Origin: JAXMBN01 sp046349875
GTDB taxonomy: Bacteria; Planctomycetota; Planctomycetia; Pirellulales; Pirellulaceae
Direction: 5' to 3'
DNA: 64,000 bases
Assembly: GCA_046349875.1 (NCBI GenBank)
Contig: JAXMBN010000012.1
Coordinates: 1-64,000 of the forward strand
The position numbers and the translations under genes were made by a program. Under the pieces are notes generated by a model. It had not been told where the DNA came from. It saw only the letters and a program-made list of their open reading frames with translations, and made no database searches. Of the stretch, positions 29,037-39,513 are shown piece by piece; within the stretch, counting starts at the first letter, position 1; each line of letters starts with the position of its first letter.

Positions 29037-29825
29037 AGCGAATCCTGATTCGGGCGAACGGCGATAGCAAGGCCACTAATATAACGCCTCAAACGACGAG
29101 CAGGCGTTCTTCATCCGCAATCGGGAAGGCTCTCCTGCATGATATTGGCAGTACATGACGATTCACTTCGCTCGCGCTTCCCAAGAATGGATTCTATCAT
29201 GCTGCCGGACGAGACTCGGCTAGGACCTCTGAAGAAGCCGGATTACCCATCCCCTACAATCCGCAAAGTCACTCCCGTCTCATTCAAGATTTAGGGCGAT
29301 CCTCCAAATGTCGTCGAGCGTCTGGATTTCTCACCTAAGCAGTCGAGCTCACTTTTCAATCGTTGCCACTTCGTTCATGCATTCCGTTGACTAGGTAATC
29401 CCAACGTGATGGTGTACGCATTCACTCGCGTCCGATCCCTATGGGGATCATCGCAGTGGCAAGTCTTTGGCTTCTTGAGCATTGGACTGGCCATGTGCTG
29501 GGCCATGTATCAAGACACCCGTCCAAGCTAAAAAGGCTTGAGCGCTTTTACCACCTTCCCCAGCTCCGATCAGCTTTCGCGGATGTCAGAACGGAGTACG
29601 CTTATTCTGTTTCTGCACCCGCCGTGCCCGTATGCAGCCCCGCGCAGCGTAGCGTTCGCGAACTTGATCGCATATTGGCATCGGAATCACAACGCATCTT
29701 CACAACCGTTGTGTTTACGTGCCCACCAGGTTCCACCGGTTCCTGCATAACGTCTCGCCGCCTCCAACCGCCAGATGCGGATGATACTCTATAATGGTGA
29801 TCTCGTTCGATTCAAGGAGATCACC
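29037..29825 (+). other. 789-base gap, one possible small membrane ORF
   Basis: No conserved gene is recognised. A 40-aa frame at 29409-29531 (start MVYAFTRVRSLWG) contains a hydrophobic run VFGFLSIGLAMCWAMY and could be a small membrane protein; there is no clear ribosome binding site. Longer frames at 29441-29794 lack protein-like composition. Confidence 0.3.
29790..29819 (+). promoter_or_regulatory. Candidate -10 box and ribosome binding site of the glycosidase gene
   Basis: A perfect TATAAT at 29790-29795 lies 30 bases before the start, with no good -35 at the usual distance. AAGGAG at 29814-29819 is six bases from the ATG at 29826 and fixes that start. Confidence 0.45.
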
Positions 29826-32439
29826 ATGCGACCGCGTTCTATCGGGCTATTGAATCCAATCATCGTTCACTGCTGGATGCTCGCTATAGCCGTCTCAGCA
29901 ACTCAGTACCATCCAGATACAGCCACGGGGCAAGAATCTGGATCGATCTTGAATGCGTCAAAGCACCTACAGGACCAATCGTTTTGGGATAACCGAGACT
30001 TTGCCTGGTATGAAGAAAATATCCCGATCTTAGAATGCCCCGACCCCGACGTGACCACCACCTATTACTATCGCTGGGAGCTTCTCACCAAGCATCTCAC
30101 TTACGGTTCAGCGAACAGCGGATACTCTTTCACGGAGTTCATCGATCGTCCATTTTGGTCGGGCGCTTTTGGAGCGATAAGTTGCCCGGCAGGACATCAA
30201 CTGTATGAGGCTCGCTGGCTTCGGTCACCTCGCGTTGCAGAAGACTACACGCGTTATTGGTTTCGCACCCCGGGAGCTCAACCTCGAAATTACTCGACTT
30301 GGTTGGCAGACTCGGCTTGGGCCATCCATCAAGTCCATCCGAATCCGAAGCATTGCATCGATCTCCTTCCAGACCTCATCAAGAACTACGAACAGTGGGA
30401 ACAGAAGCATTTTGTTCCTGAGGTCGGGCTGTTTTGGCAAACGGGACATGACGACGGGATGGAATACAATATCGCCAGCCGACAAACACAAGACATCCTT
30501 CGCGGTGCCCCCTCTTATCGCCCATCGTTCAACGCCTACATGTGGGCAGACGCCAAAGCCATCGCTCGCATTGCTCGCCTTGCAAACCAGCCGGAAGTGG
30601 CTTTACGCTTTGACGCCAAAGCCGACTCCCTTCACCAAAAAATGATTCAACATCTATGGGATGATCGTCGGCAGTTCTTCCTCATCGCTTTCAAGAATGC
30701 AGAAGAACGAGATGGTTATAAGATTGCTCCCCTAAATCGCATCTACGATTCCGGTCGCTATGTTGACGATCCACACGGTAGAGAACTGATTGGATACGTT
30801 CCTTGGGAATTCTCGATGCTCTCTCCGAATAGCCGATACGATGTTGCTTGGAAAAAGCTCGTGGACAAAGATGGATTCCAAGCAAGTTTTGGACCGACGA
30901 CGGTCGAACGCAATGATCCGCAGTTTGTGCTTAAGAAAACATGCTGTTGGTGGAGTGGACAGTCGTGGCCCTATGCGACGACGCAAACACTAAAAGGTCT
31001 CGCCAACTATTTGCAACAAGGAGGCCAATCACTCAGCCAACAGGACTACTACCAACTCTTGCAAACCTATGCGCGATCACATCGGAAAGAGGGCCGACCT
31101 TATCTGGCCGAAGCTCTCCATCCTGACACGGGGTCTTTTGAAGGTCACGACGGCTACAATCATTCGGAACATTATTTCCACTCAGGCTATGTGGATCTCA
31201 TCATCACGGGTCTTTTTGGTCTCGTTCCACGATCCGATCGAACGATCGAGTTGCGACCATTGCTACCAAGTGATTGGGAATACGCTGCCATAGACTCGAT
31301 TCCCTACCATGGACATCGTTTATCGATCGTATGGGACCGCCATGGGAAACGCTATGCTCATGGGCCGGGACTGCATGTTTTGCTCGATGGGAATCGTATC
31401 GGAACATCCAAAGATTTGTCTCCGATGCTGCTCGATTCGATTCTTCCCGAATCAGAAACTCTGACAACTCCAACTCAAGAGGCGAAGGGAACGCTCACCA
31501 ACTTTGCAGTCAACAATGAAGGGACGTATTATCCGCGTTTAAATGCTTCGTTTACGGCTTCAGGTACGGCCATCTCGAAGCTCCAAGATGGCAACTATTG
31601 GTACACCCAACATCCACCAAACCGATGGACAACCGAAGGGTCGCCCGACGATCGCGATTGGGTCGAGATCGATTTTGGAATGCCACGCGCGATTCATCTC
31701 ATCAAGCTTTATATTCTCGATGATTCCGACATTTTAGGGTCATCAATACGCGCTCCACGGCCGCATCGATCTTGAAGCATGGATCGACGACGCTTTGGGT
31801 ACACGATCGCCGCGACCCCAACGCAGGTCCCCAAAGGTCATCAACCATGGACGCTCGAAATGTCTCCGACAACGACCGGCAAGTTGCGAGCCACCTTGCA
31901 CCACGCGCAAGGCTTTCGTTCGGGGCTCACCGAATTTGAGGCTTGGGGATGGGCTCGCCTACCACTACCGGATCTACCTCATCCCTCGGGAAATCTCGCC
32001 TATCGCAAACCTGGCCAAGACTATCCAAAGGCGACTGCGACGTATACCGATCGCTTCGGTGGTCGTCCCGATGCTGCCATCGATGGCATCACCAATTTCT
32101 TGCCCACTCCCATGAATCGCTGGACGTCCTACGAATCCCCCAACAGCTCGGACCACCTCCTCATCGATTTCGGCAAGGAAATTGAGTTTAGAAAAGTCGA
32201 GCTAGCCATCTACGACGACCGCGGAGGAGTTCAAGCTCCGTCGCGATATTCTCTCGAAATTGAGAAGGGGACCGAGTGGACTAAGATCGATAATGTTGCA
32301 TTAACGCCATCCGCTCCAAGGCAATCGCTGGAACACAGCCTCCTTCTCTCCGGTTCGAAGTCCACGATTGCGGATTGTCTTCGAACATCAAGGGAAGGCG
32401 CGTAGCGGCGTGACAGAAGTGATGGTTTGGAACCAATGA
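29826..32439 (+). pseudogene. Secreted (alpha/alpha)6-barrel glycoside hydrolase with F5/8 C modules, three frameshifts
   Basis: The protein begins with a signal-like region, then an (alpha/alpha)6 barrel like the MGH1/GH63 group. Landmarks are FWQTGHDDGMEYNI, YMWADAKAIARIARLA, GYVPWEFSML and CCWWSGQSWPYATTQTLKGLANYL; the catalytic acids are likely in the GHDDGME and HDGYNHSEHY parts. Two galactose-binding-like (F5/8 type C) modules follow. The frame stops at 31775. IRAP, then RIDLEAWIDDALG, then PKGHQPWTLEMSP alternate between frames, showing indels near 31757 and 31797. A third indel near 32350 shifts the true ending (SGVTEVMVWNQ) to a stop at 32437-32439. It is either misread or decaying. 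Confidence 0.8.
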
Positions 32440-32452
32440 AGACATTACTTGA

Positions 32453-33519
32453 CTACCTGGCACCGTTTTGAAGTTGGCGGAAATACCGAATGGCATCTTG
32501 CTCTTCAAAACGCAAGGGCGTCTTGGGAATGCAAGAGAGATCAGCGATGCCAAGCAACTGTGCCGCAAGCGGTGAAGGGTCGGTAGGAATCGATCCAACC
32601 ATGACACCAAGCGAAATACCCCAACAGCGTTTCAGGAAGAATTCCCGCTTCTCGAAGTGTCGCAGAGCCGCGTATCACCGTGCCGCTTGGCCAATCGCCG
32701 ACCATCGGGACCTACGACCAAGGGAACGTGTACCATCGAAGGGATGCTGCCAACCCAAAGCTTCGTAAATTGCCAATTGCCGATAAGTGCTCGGTATTAG
32801 GTCGTCACCCCGTACGATCTCGGTAACATTCATATCATGATCGTCCACTACGACCGCCAGTTGATAGGCTGGTGCACCATTCATTCTCGCAATCACGAAA
32901 TCGCCGAGTACTTGCTGGGGATTGCATTGTTGTTCGCCTGCAAATCCGTCTAACCAACGCACAATTCGATCTGGCATGCGATAACGCGCCACGCATATGG
33001 TCTTCCTTCCTTCGCAAAGGTAGCGGCATCCGCGACAACATGGTTCGAACATGTCCCTGGATAGCGCACTTCTCCTACCCAGGCTTCCGATGACAGCGAC
33101 GCTCGTTCATGAGGTGCCGACTGAGCCTCTTCGATATCTTTTCGGGTACAGGTGCATGGATAGACCAACTCCTGCAAAAGAAGTTGCTGCATGACCTCTG
33201 TATATCGGGGCAAGCGATGGGATTGGACCTTTGGAATGCTCATTCTTTCAGCCGGTATGGCATCGGGCCCTTCATCCCAATCCAATCCAAGCCATCGCAG
33301 ATCCTCCATGGCTTGTTGGTCGGCTCCGAACTTCGTCCGCGGCGTATCGAGATCTTCGATGCGAAGAAGCAGATGCCCCCGATGCTGACGAACCGATAGC
33401 CACGCGAAAAGAAAGGTTCTCGCATTCCCAAGATGCTGAGCTCCCGTCGGAGAGGGAGCCAATCGCCCAACTGTCAACGCTCCTTCGTGTCGCAGCAAGT
33501 AGGGAAAATCTCGCGTCAT
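32453..33519 (-). pseudogene. gluQ: Glutamyl-Q tRNA(Asp) synthetase, several frameshifts
   Basis: The first 165 residues are intact: GRLAPSPTGAQHLGNARTF (HIGH-type motif), RIEDLDTPR, and the zinc ligands YPCTCTRKDI with RYPGTC. The GluQRS enzyme glutamylates queuosine at position 34 of tRNA(Asp) and lacks the anticodon-binding domain. The continuation is spread over other frames: WLDGFAGEQQCNPQQVLGDF with DDLIPSTYRQLAIYEALGWQ, then VPLVVGPDGRRLAKRHGDTRL (the KMSKS equivalent is KRHGD), then LREAGILPETLLGYFAWCHG, then AAQLLGIADL to a stop at 32453. At least four indels are needed. The neighbours show the same damage. Confidence 0.85.
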
Positions 33520-33540
33520 ATCTATGCTTGTGCTCGCGAG

Positions 33541-34020
33541 CTACCGATCGCCGTGCAAAATCTCGTGGCGTTTGTCGATCCGTTGTTCCATTTGGCTTAA
33601 GAGAGATTCAACGACGACGATATCCATTCCATTCTTGCTCTTCATATCGATCGCTTGATGGAGTCGATCCACGAGACCAACCAATCCGGCATCGGTATCG
33701 GCGACACGTTTGAGCAACTCGTCATCGACAACACGCTGATCAAACCAGGACGCGTAACCTTCAACGGCCGAGTCTAATCGATTCTGAATATGATGAATCG
33801 ACTTGCGGATCTTCTCACCCTCTGCCACACCTTGCAAAGGATTGACTTCTGCTAGGGCACGCAAGTTCCGATCAAGTGATGTCTTGCATTCGCGAAGCCT
33901 TCTCGAAAGAAACGCTCGCATCATGCGATCGTCCTCACGCCGTTTTTCCAACTGCAAGTGACCACTGTATCCCGGAATTAATTTGGCAAGCGATTCGAGC
34001 GGATTGGAAGGAGTCGACAT
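33541..34020 (-). CDS. Alpha-helical protein of unknown function
   Basis: 159 aa from the ATG at 34020. It is highly charged and appears mostly helical, with heptad-like stretches (RAFLSRRLRECKTSLDRNLRALAEV and LESLLSQMEQRIDKRHEIL), so a coiled coil is likely. No domain is recognised and there is no signal peptide. It is intact although genes on both sides are broken by indels. It lies between the oxoamine synthase and gluQ on the same strand. Confidence 0.65.
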   Translation of the reverse strand: MSTPSNPLESLAKLIPGYSGHLQLEKRREDDRMMRAFLSRRLRECKTSLDRNLRALAEVNPLQGVAEGEKIRKSIHHIQNRLDSAVEGYASWFDQRVVDDELLKRVADTDAGLVGLVDRLHQAIDMKSKNGMDIVVVESLLSQMEQRIDKRHEILHGDR

Positions 34021-34170
34021 GTCGAACCTCACAGAAAAACAGGAACGTGAAATTCAATGACGATTCCAAGCAAAGGTGCTTGTATCGTAGGCTGCCAAAT
34101 GCAATGCACTTTGAAGCGTTCCGAATCGAGACTGAGTATCAAAACGGAGATTGGATCTCAGTACTCGAAC

Positions 34171-34202
34171 GGTGAAAGCACCCATCGTTGCGTGCTTTCA
34201 CC
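34171..34202 (-). terminator. 11-bp hairpin after the oxoamine synthase gene
   Basis: GGTGAAAGCAC and GTGCTTTCACC form a perfect 11-base stem with a ten-base loop, 20 bases past the end of the minus-strand gene at 34223. No T run follows on that strand, so it may be a terminator or an RNA-stabilising hairpin. Confidence 0.55.
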
Positions 34203-34222
34203 TGAAACCCTTTAAGCTTCGA

Positions 34223-35916
34223 TTAGCTACGAAACATTTCAGGAGCAATGGCTCGGAGATGTTCCGCCGCTTTCTCTACAGCATAGAGAATTTGCTCGCG
34301 TGTATGCGTCGAATTGATAAAAAATCGAAGCCGAGCCGCAGACTCTTCAACCGCTGGATACAAGATCGGTTGAACGTTCACTCCGGACTCGAACATCCGT
34401 CGCGAGAGTTTGAGTGCCAACAACGAGTTCCCAGTGATCACAGGTACCACAGCCGTTTCGTTGCTATGACCGGTGTTAAGGCCTCGTTTTTTGGCTTCGC
34501 TGAGGAACAACGTCGAGTTTTCACGAAGTCGAGCGACGCGTTCAGGCTGACGTTCCATCAGCTCCAACGATTTGATTGCCGCTGCCGTGTTGGGGGGTGA
34601 AAGCCCCACGCTGAACACAAATCCGGGGGCCGTATACTTGAGGAGCTCGACGAGGGCTCGATCGCCTGCGATGTATCCACCGCACGATCCGAAGGACTTG
34701 CTGAGCGTGCCCATCCACAGATCGACGTCTCGAGGATTGACCCCGAAATGTTCGGCAATGCCGCGTCCGGTCTTCCCCATCGTTCCAATAGAGTGAGCCT
34801 CGTCGACCATCAACCAGCACTTGTGCTTCTTTTTCACCTCGATGAATTTTGCGAGGTCGGGATAGTCACCATCCATGCTGTAGACTTTCCACGATCACCA
34901 ACACGCGGCGATGCTTCTGCGCAGTTGCGTCAAGGCTTCGTCCAATGCTTGCCAATCGTTGTGAGGAAGGGATGCTCGTCGAGCACCGCTTAGCAACAGC
35001 GCCTCAGACGATACTGTTGTGCGACAAAGCATCGTGAAGAATCAAATCACCAGGCTCGACCATATGGCCGATCACTGTTTCGTTCGTGGAATGTCCTCCC
35101 ACAAAGACGATCGAATCCTCCACTCCAATCCATCGCGCGATACCTGATTCCAATTGTCGGTGAAGGTCTTTTTCACCACTCACCAAACGCGATGCCGATA
35201 CGCTCGAACCATACTTGCGGACTGCGTCAGCGACTGCATTGGAAACTTCGGGATCACCACTCATTCCCAGATAATTGTAACTGGCAAAGCTGACCAACGT
35301 TTGACCGTTGATGATTGTGGTATCGCGAGTCAATCCTTGGTGGACGGTGAAATAAGGATTGGGCAGGCCCGTCATCTCAAATTGGGCCATCGTTTGTTTG
35401 AGTCGACGATACTCGGGAAGACGATCAAAGAGATAATCTTCTTCTTTGATTTCGCGAGCTTCGACTTCGTCGGAAGACCATCGAATGCCATATCGGCTCG
35501 CAACCGCCGTTTTTTCGCCGAAATGCGTTTGCAAAGCTTCCGCAACTTCGCGAATGGTCTCGATCTCTTGAGAACCTCTTCTGGAAAGCGACCTCCGAAG
35601 GCATTTTCCAAAGTAAAAAGCGCAATTTCCAGCGCTCGAGACTATCCAGACCGAGATCGAGCACGATGTTCGTATCGAGGTCGAGTTGTTTTCGCGCGTT
35701 TCCGCCACGTTTCACGGCTCTCTTGACGATCTCGACAATTTCCAAATCGATCGCGAGATTTCTTGCCAACCACTTGGCCGGCCGCGTTCCCTCGAAGCTG
35801 CCGCGTTCTTGGAACGAGGCAGCCGCGATCATCGGAGCTTGTTCTTCAAACCCTTGATCCCAACTTTCCCATTTGGCAATCACGCGAAGCGAACCTTCTA
35901 GGTAGTCGCGGAAGTT
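34223..35916 (-). pseudogene. Acyl carrier domain fused to alpha-oxoamine synthase (AONS family), frameshifted
   Basis: An N-terminal part contains an acyl carrier module with LDLGLDSLER, where the Ser of DSL would carry phosphopantetheine. This runs without a stop, after correcting two indels (about 35640 and 35570), into an AONS/serine-palmitoyltransferase type PLP enzyme. That enzyme shows FASYNYLGMSGDPEV, SSVSASRLVSGE, FVGGHSTNE, LHDALSHNSI, VDEAHSIGTMG and the PLP lysine region TLSKSFGSCGGY. Further indels lie near 35010 and between 34880 and 34920. AONS enzymes condense an acyl thioester with an amino acid with loss of CO2. Fusion to its own carrier resembles PigH and the end of SxtA. 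An in-frame TAA (35917-35919) separates it from the acyl-AMP ligase upstream; the two may really be one protein. Confidence 0.8.
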
Positions 35917-37624
35917 TTACGCATGTCGTTGAATCTTGCCGCTCGACGTCTTGGGCAATGATCCAGCTCGTACAAGGTAAACGGCATCGGGAGGCAGTTC
36001 GTGAACTTGAGTAATCACCCGTCGAATCGTTTGGATGACAGGTTCCCAATCGTCTTCAAGATTTTCGCCGTGACTCGACGGCGATGATCAGTTTCTCGCG
36101 AGTACCGGTGGTGTCAGCAAAGGTTGCCGCAGCCGATGATGGAACAGACTCATGGCACTCTTCCACCGTTTGCTCGATGTCTTGAGGATACCGATTCACA
36201 CTGCGAACAATGATGAGGTCCTTCACTCGACCAGCGACAAACAATTGGTCTGCATCGAAGAAACCTAAGTCTCCGGTTCGCAAGAAAGGCCCCTGGCCAT
36301 CTCGCGTCATTGACTTAAACGTATCCTGGGTCTCAACCGACTTTTCCCAATAACCGAGCTCTCCACACTCGGGCTCTGAATCCAGATTTCTCCGATCTTG
36401 CCTTCTTCGAGAATGGCATGCGATTGCGGATCGACAATCAAGATCTTTTCGTTGGGAAGAATTCCTTCCACATCCAACCAATTCACGCCCTCTCGGATGA
36501 TTGGCCGAAAGTCGCTGAACCAATCGAGCATCCAAGGCAAGCGAGTCAAACGAATGAATGATCGGTGGCAGTTTGGCAGGTCCACCCGTGACGATCAGAG
36601 TGGTTTCCGCCATTCCATAACATGGCAAATGCGATTCATGTCGAAATCCGACCGATGCAAACTTGTTGGAAAATCCCTTGAGCGTGGAAGCAAGTGGACG
36701 GGCTCGGCCCCATTGAATGCAAACTGACCACGATGAAAGGTCCAATCCCTTCATTTCTTCTTCGGTGACTTTGTCGACGCAAAGTTGATAGGAGAAGTTG
36801 GGTCCGCCAGAAGTGGTTACGCGATACTTGCTAATGGTTTGCAGCCAACGTGAAGGGCGCTGCAAGAATGAAGACATTGGACTCATCAAGATTTGCGGAC
36901 GCCCATAAACAGCGGCGTCAAAACTCTCCCACCAATCCCATATCATGGTAAGCGGAAGCCAACTACATCCGACCGCCGTGTAGTCCATCTCGAACGAGTA
37001 GATGATCACCTCACAATTGCGAATCGCCGGTGGAGTGACTCAAGATCACTCCTTTCGAATTCCCGTCGATCCCGAGGTGTATTGAAGAACGGCAGGCTTT
37101 TCGTTTTCAATTGAAGTGGATGAAACTGAAGTGCCGATTTCGCATGTACATTTTCAGATGCAATCAATCGCAAGCCAGCCAAATCGGACGGACCTTCTTT
37201 TTCCATCCGCATTTGCTTGACCACCGAATCCACGGTCAAGGCAAAGGCCATGACAATCGTCTGCGATTCCGGATAGGCGAGCCCCTTGTGATTGCGACGC
37301 GGTGGAAAGCGCAGGAACAGCCACACATCCAGCGTACAGACAACCAAAGAGTCCGATGACGAAATCAAGGCAAGGTGGATACAAAAGCAATCCACAATCG
37401 CCTGGCTTGGCCTGCTGCAGAATGGTTACTGCCACTGCCCGCGCAGCCTGATCCAATTCAGAAAAAGTTATCTTTAGGTCCGGACCGTTTTCCCCATCGG
37501 TAAAGTAATACGCGGGAGCATCCGGAGAAACGCGGGCCCAATATCTTAGAGTGTCCACCAAGTTCGTTCTTGGTGGATCATAGGGGCCAAAAACTCGGCT
37601 AAGATCCAGCACAAGGTCCCTCAC
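35917..37624 (-). pseudogene. Fatty acyl-AMP ligase (FAAL-like), many frameshifts
   Basis: The start reads LVDTLRYWARVSPDAPAYYF with FSELDQAARAVA and GLLLYPPCLDFVIGLFGCLYAG, typical of FAAL proteins. Then, in changing frames, come LTVDSVVKQM, the phosphate loop LQYTSGSTG (about 37061-37081), SFEMDYTAVGCSWLPL, SPMSSFLQRPSRWLQTISKY, SGGPNFSYQLCVDKV, CYGMAETTLIVTGG, LRTGDLGFFDADQLFVAGRVKDLIIV and the C-terminal catalytic-lysine motif LPKTSSGKIQRHA. FAALs activate fatty acids with ATP and pass them to a carrier domain; here the carrier is the next module. At least eight indels are present, several compensating within 60 bases, which favours base-calling error over decay. Confidence 0.8.
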
Positions 37625-38181
37625 GAAATCAGTTCCAACGATGCACGCACGTTCGATACGTGTTCACAAAGTTCTGCAAGTTAACAGAAAACAAGGCTCG
37701 GAAAAGCGGAAAAGAAGCCAATCAATATAGTTGATCGTCCTAATGCTGCCCAGAAGTGGTGTTTTTGCAGGAAAACTGAGCAACTCGACAAGATTTCAGC
37801 CCAATCCCCTCAACTCGGCCCATTCCAGCCCCTCTTCGACGCCCCCCCGATCTCGCCCCCAACGATGAGACCTTCGATCGACATCATAAACTGGGAAGAC
37901 TTGAACGATCAGGACGAATAGTCATGCCCCGTAGAAGAATGTCGATCAACCTCCATGTTGAGGCTCTTCCAAATCACACCTTCTTTTTCACATCGCCGAT
38001 AAAATCCAGAAGGGTTCATCAACCTCAAGACGAGCATCCTGCATGACAGCGAGCGATGGGGCCAACCTCGATTCTCTTCGATACGTCTCTTCGCTCTCAA
38101 CAGTTCTGGTTTCTCACAGTACTGACAATCTCCTCGGCCACTCTCTTATCTCCCATATCGCCTTGAAAGAAGGAGTGCATC
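37625..38181. other. 557-base intergenic region between divergent genes
   Basis: Divergent control region of the acyl-AMP ligase and the DUF1559 gene. No conserved ORF is seen; a C-rich stretch lies around 37790-37862. AAAGAAGGAG before 38182 is the ribosome binding site of the DUF1559 gene. Confidence 0.5.
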
Positions 38182-39108
38182 ATGCGAAAGCGAGCCTTCA
38201 CACTCGTCGAGCTTTTGGTGGTGATCGCGATCATCGGCATTCTTGTCGGATTACTCTTGCCTGCCGTGCAATCGGCTCGCGAAGCCGCCCGCAAGATCCA
38301 GTGCAAAAACAATCTCAAGCAAATCGGCTTGGCCTTACTCATGCATCATGATACCTACGGAAGTTTTCCGTCAGGATGGCGAGCCAATGTGGATGCGGGC
38401 ATTCCCGGTTGGGCTTGGATGAGCCGTACCCTTCCATTCATCGAACAAAACAATCTTCACGCACAACTCGACTTTGGAAAACGAATCACCGACCCATCGC
38501 ATTCGCAATTGCGTCTCCAAAGTCTCTCCTTCATGCTTTGCCCATCGGCCCCGTCCGGCAACGAAAAACTCGTTGAGCTGCCGCAAGGAAATTACCAAGA
38601 TCCCTTTGGTCCCTTAACCTACCCCTTCAATATCGCTCGTAGCCACTATGTAGGTTGCCTCGGTAGTTTCGTCAGCAATGAACAGATGGAAGACGGGGAA
38701 TATTGTCCGGTGGCAACCAATATCATGGGTTCGGCTGGACGATTAGATGGGCTCTTCTATCGCAATAGCCAAACCAAGCTTCGCGATGTGCTCGATGGTA
38801 CGAGCAATACGATTGCGGTCGGTGAACGGAGCGGAAAGATCTTCGATTCCACTTGGGTCGGCGTCGTCCATGGTGCTGCGTACCCAGCTTGGCGCGTGCT
38901 GGGATGGACGGGCGAACCGCCCAACAATAAGCCAGGTAGCCAAGCCCACTTTCATGGTTATGCTCAGTTCAATAGTTCTCATCCTGAATCAGCTCAATTT
39001 CAATTTCTCGACGGGTCCATCCGCACCGTCACCAATTCGATCGAGGTTGAGATCTTTCGAGCCCTTGGAACGATCGGCAACGGAGAAGTCGCTCAATTGC
39101 CCGACTAA
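38182..39108 (+). CDS. DUF1559 protein with type IV prepilin leader
   Basis: 308 aa. A classical prepilin N-terminus, KRAFTLVELLVVIAIIGILV, is recognised by prepilin peptidase (cleavage before Phe). It is followed by LLPAVQSAREAARKIQCKNNLKQIG and the DUF1559 core with a C-terminal HPESAQFQFLDGSIRTV. Glycine before the cleavage site is replaced by Ala in KRA-F, a common variant in this family. Planctomycetes have dozens of these pseudopilin-like proteins; their role, perhaps in surface structures or secretion, is unknown. It is a monocistronic gene. It is distinct from the two DUF1559 paralogues near 9 kb, which lack this leader. Confidence 0.93.
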   Translation: MRKRAFTLVELLVVIAIIGILVGLLLPAVQSAREAARKIQCKNNLKQIGLALLMHHDTYGSFPSGWRANVDAGIPGWAWMSRTLPFIEQNNLHAQLDFGKRITDPSHSQLRLQSLSFMLCPSAPSGNEKLVELPQGNYQDPFGPLTYPFNIARSHYVGCLGSFVSNEQMEDGEYCPVATNIMGSAGRLDGLFYRNSQTKLRDVLDGTSNTIAVGERSGKIFDSTWVGVVHGAAYPAWRVLGWTGEPPNNKPGSQAHFHGYAQFNSSHPESAQFQFLDGSIRTVTNSIEVEIFRALGTIGNGEVAQLPD

Positions 39109-39513
39109 TGGCACGCTATCGGTGTGCGGAAACGCGGGGAATCCCGTTTGCGATGACGGCCCCGACTCATCACGCGAGTCCTCAGGAGAATGGTCTTTCA
39201 AAATTGGAACTCCATTCTCCGCGCAACGCCTAGGCGAATCGTGCTTATTGGCGTCTGCGCGAGATCTTCCTGATTCGCCTCGTGATTTGCTTCGTGATTT
39301 GCCAAGAGCGATTTCTCTGATGGCAAGGGCTATGTTCGATGGCCTGTGATCGAACATGATCACAAAATGCATTGCCTCCCCCGACTTGCTCGATACGAAT
39401 TACAATGGGACCACTCGGCCACTGTTCCAGCCGAGTCTCCTCATGATGCCTACTTTTTCTTTCGACATTCATGAGAATGATGACAACTCATCCCATGTTC
39501 CGGTACCCTTGGC
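39109..39513 (+). other. 405-base intergenic region with one hairpin
   Basis: No gene is seen. GGAGAATGG at 39185-39193 and CCATTCTCC at 39212-39220 form a nine-base stem with an 18-base loop; it may be a terminator without T run for the DUF1559 gene. Short near-repeats (CGTGATTTGC) lie around 39280-39302. Confidence 0.4.

Noticed and set aside
29441..29794. 117-aa ORF before the glycosidase
   Set aside because: No protein-like pattern; it covers the promoter and ribosome binding site of the glycosidase gene.
31779..32405. Independent gene downstream of the glycosidase
   Set aside because: It is in the same frame after a TGA and carries the rest of the F5/8 C module; it is a fragment of the glycosidase.
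37790..37862. C-rich run as a regulatory element
   Set aside because: No repeated or palindromic pattern; likely just local composition.
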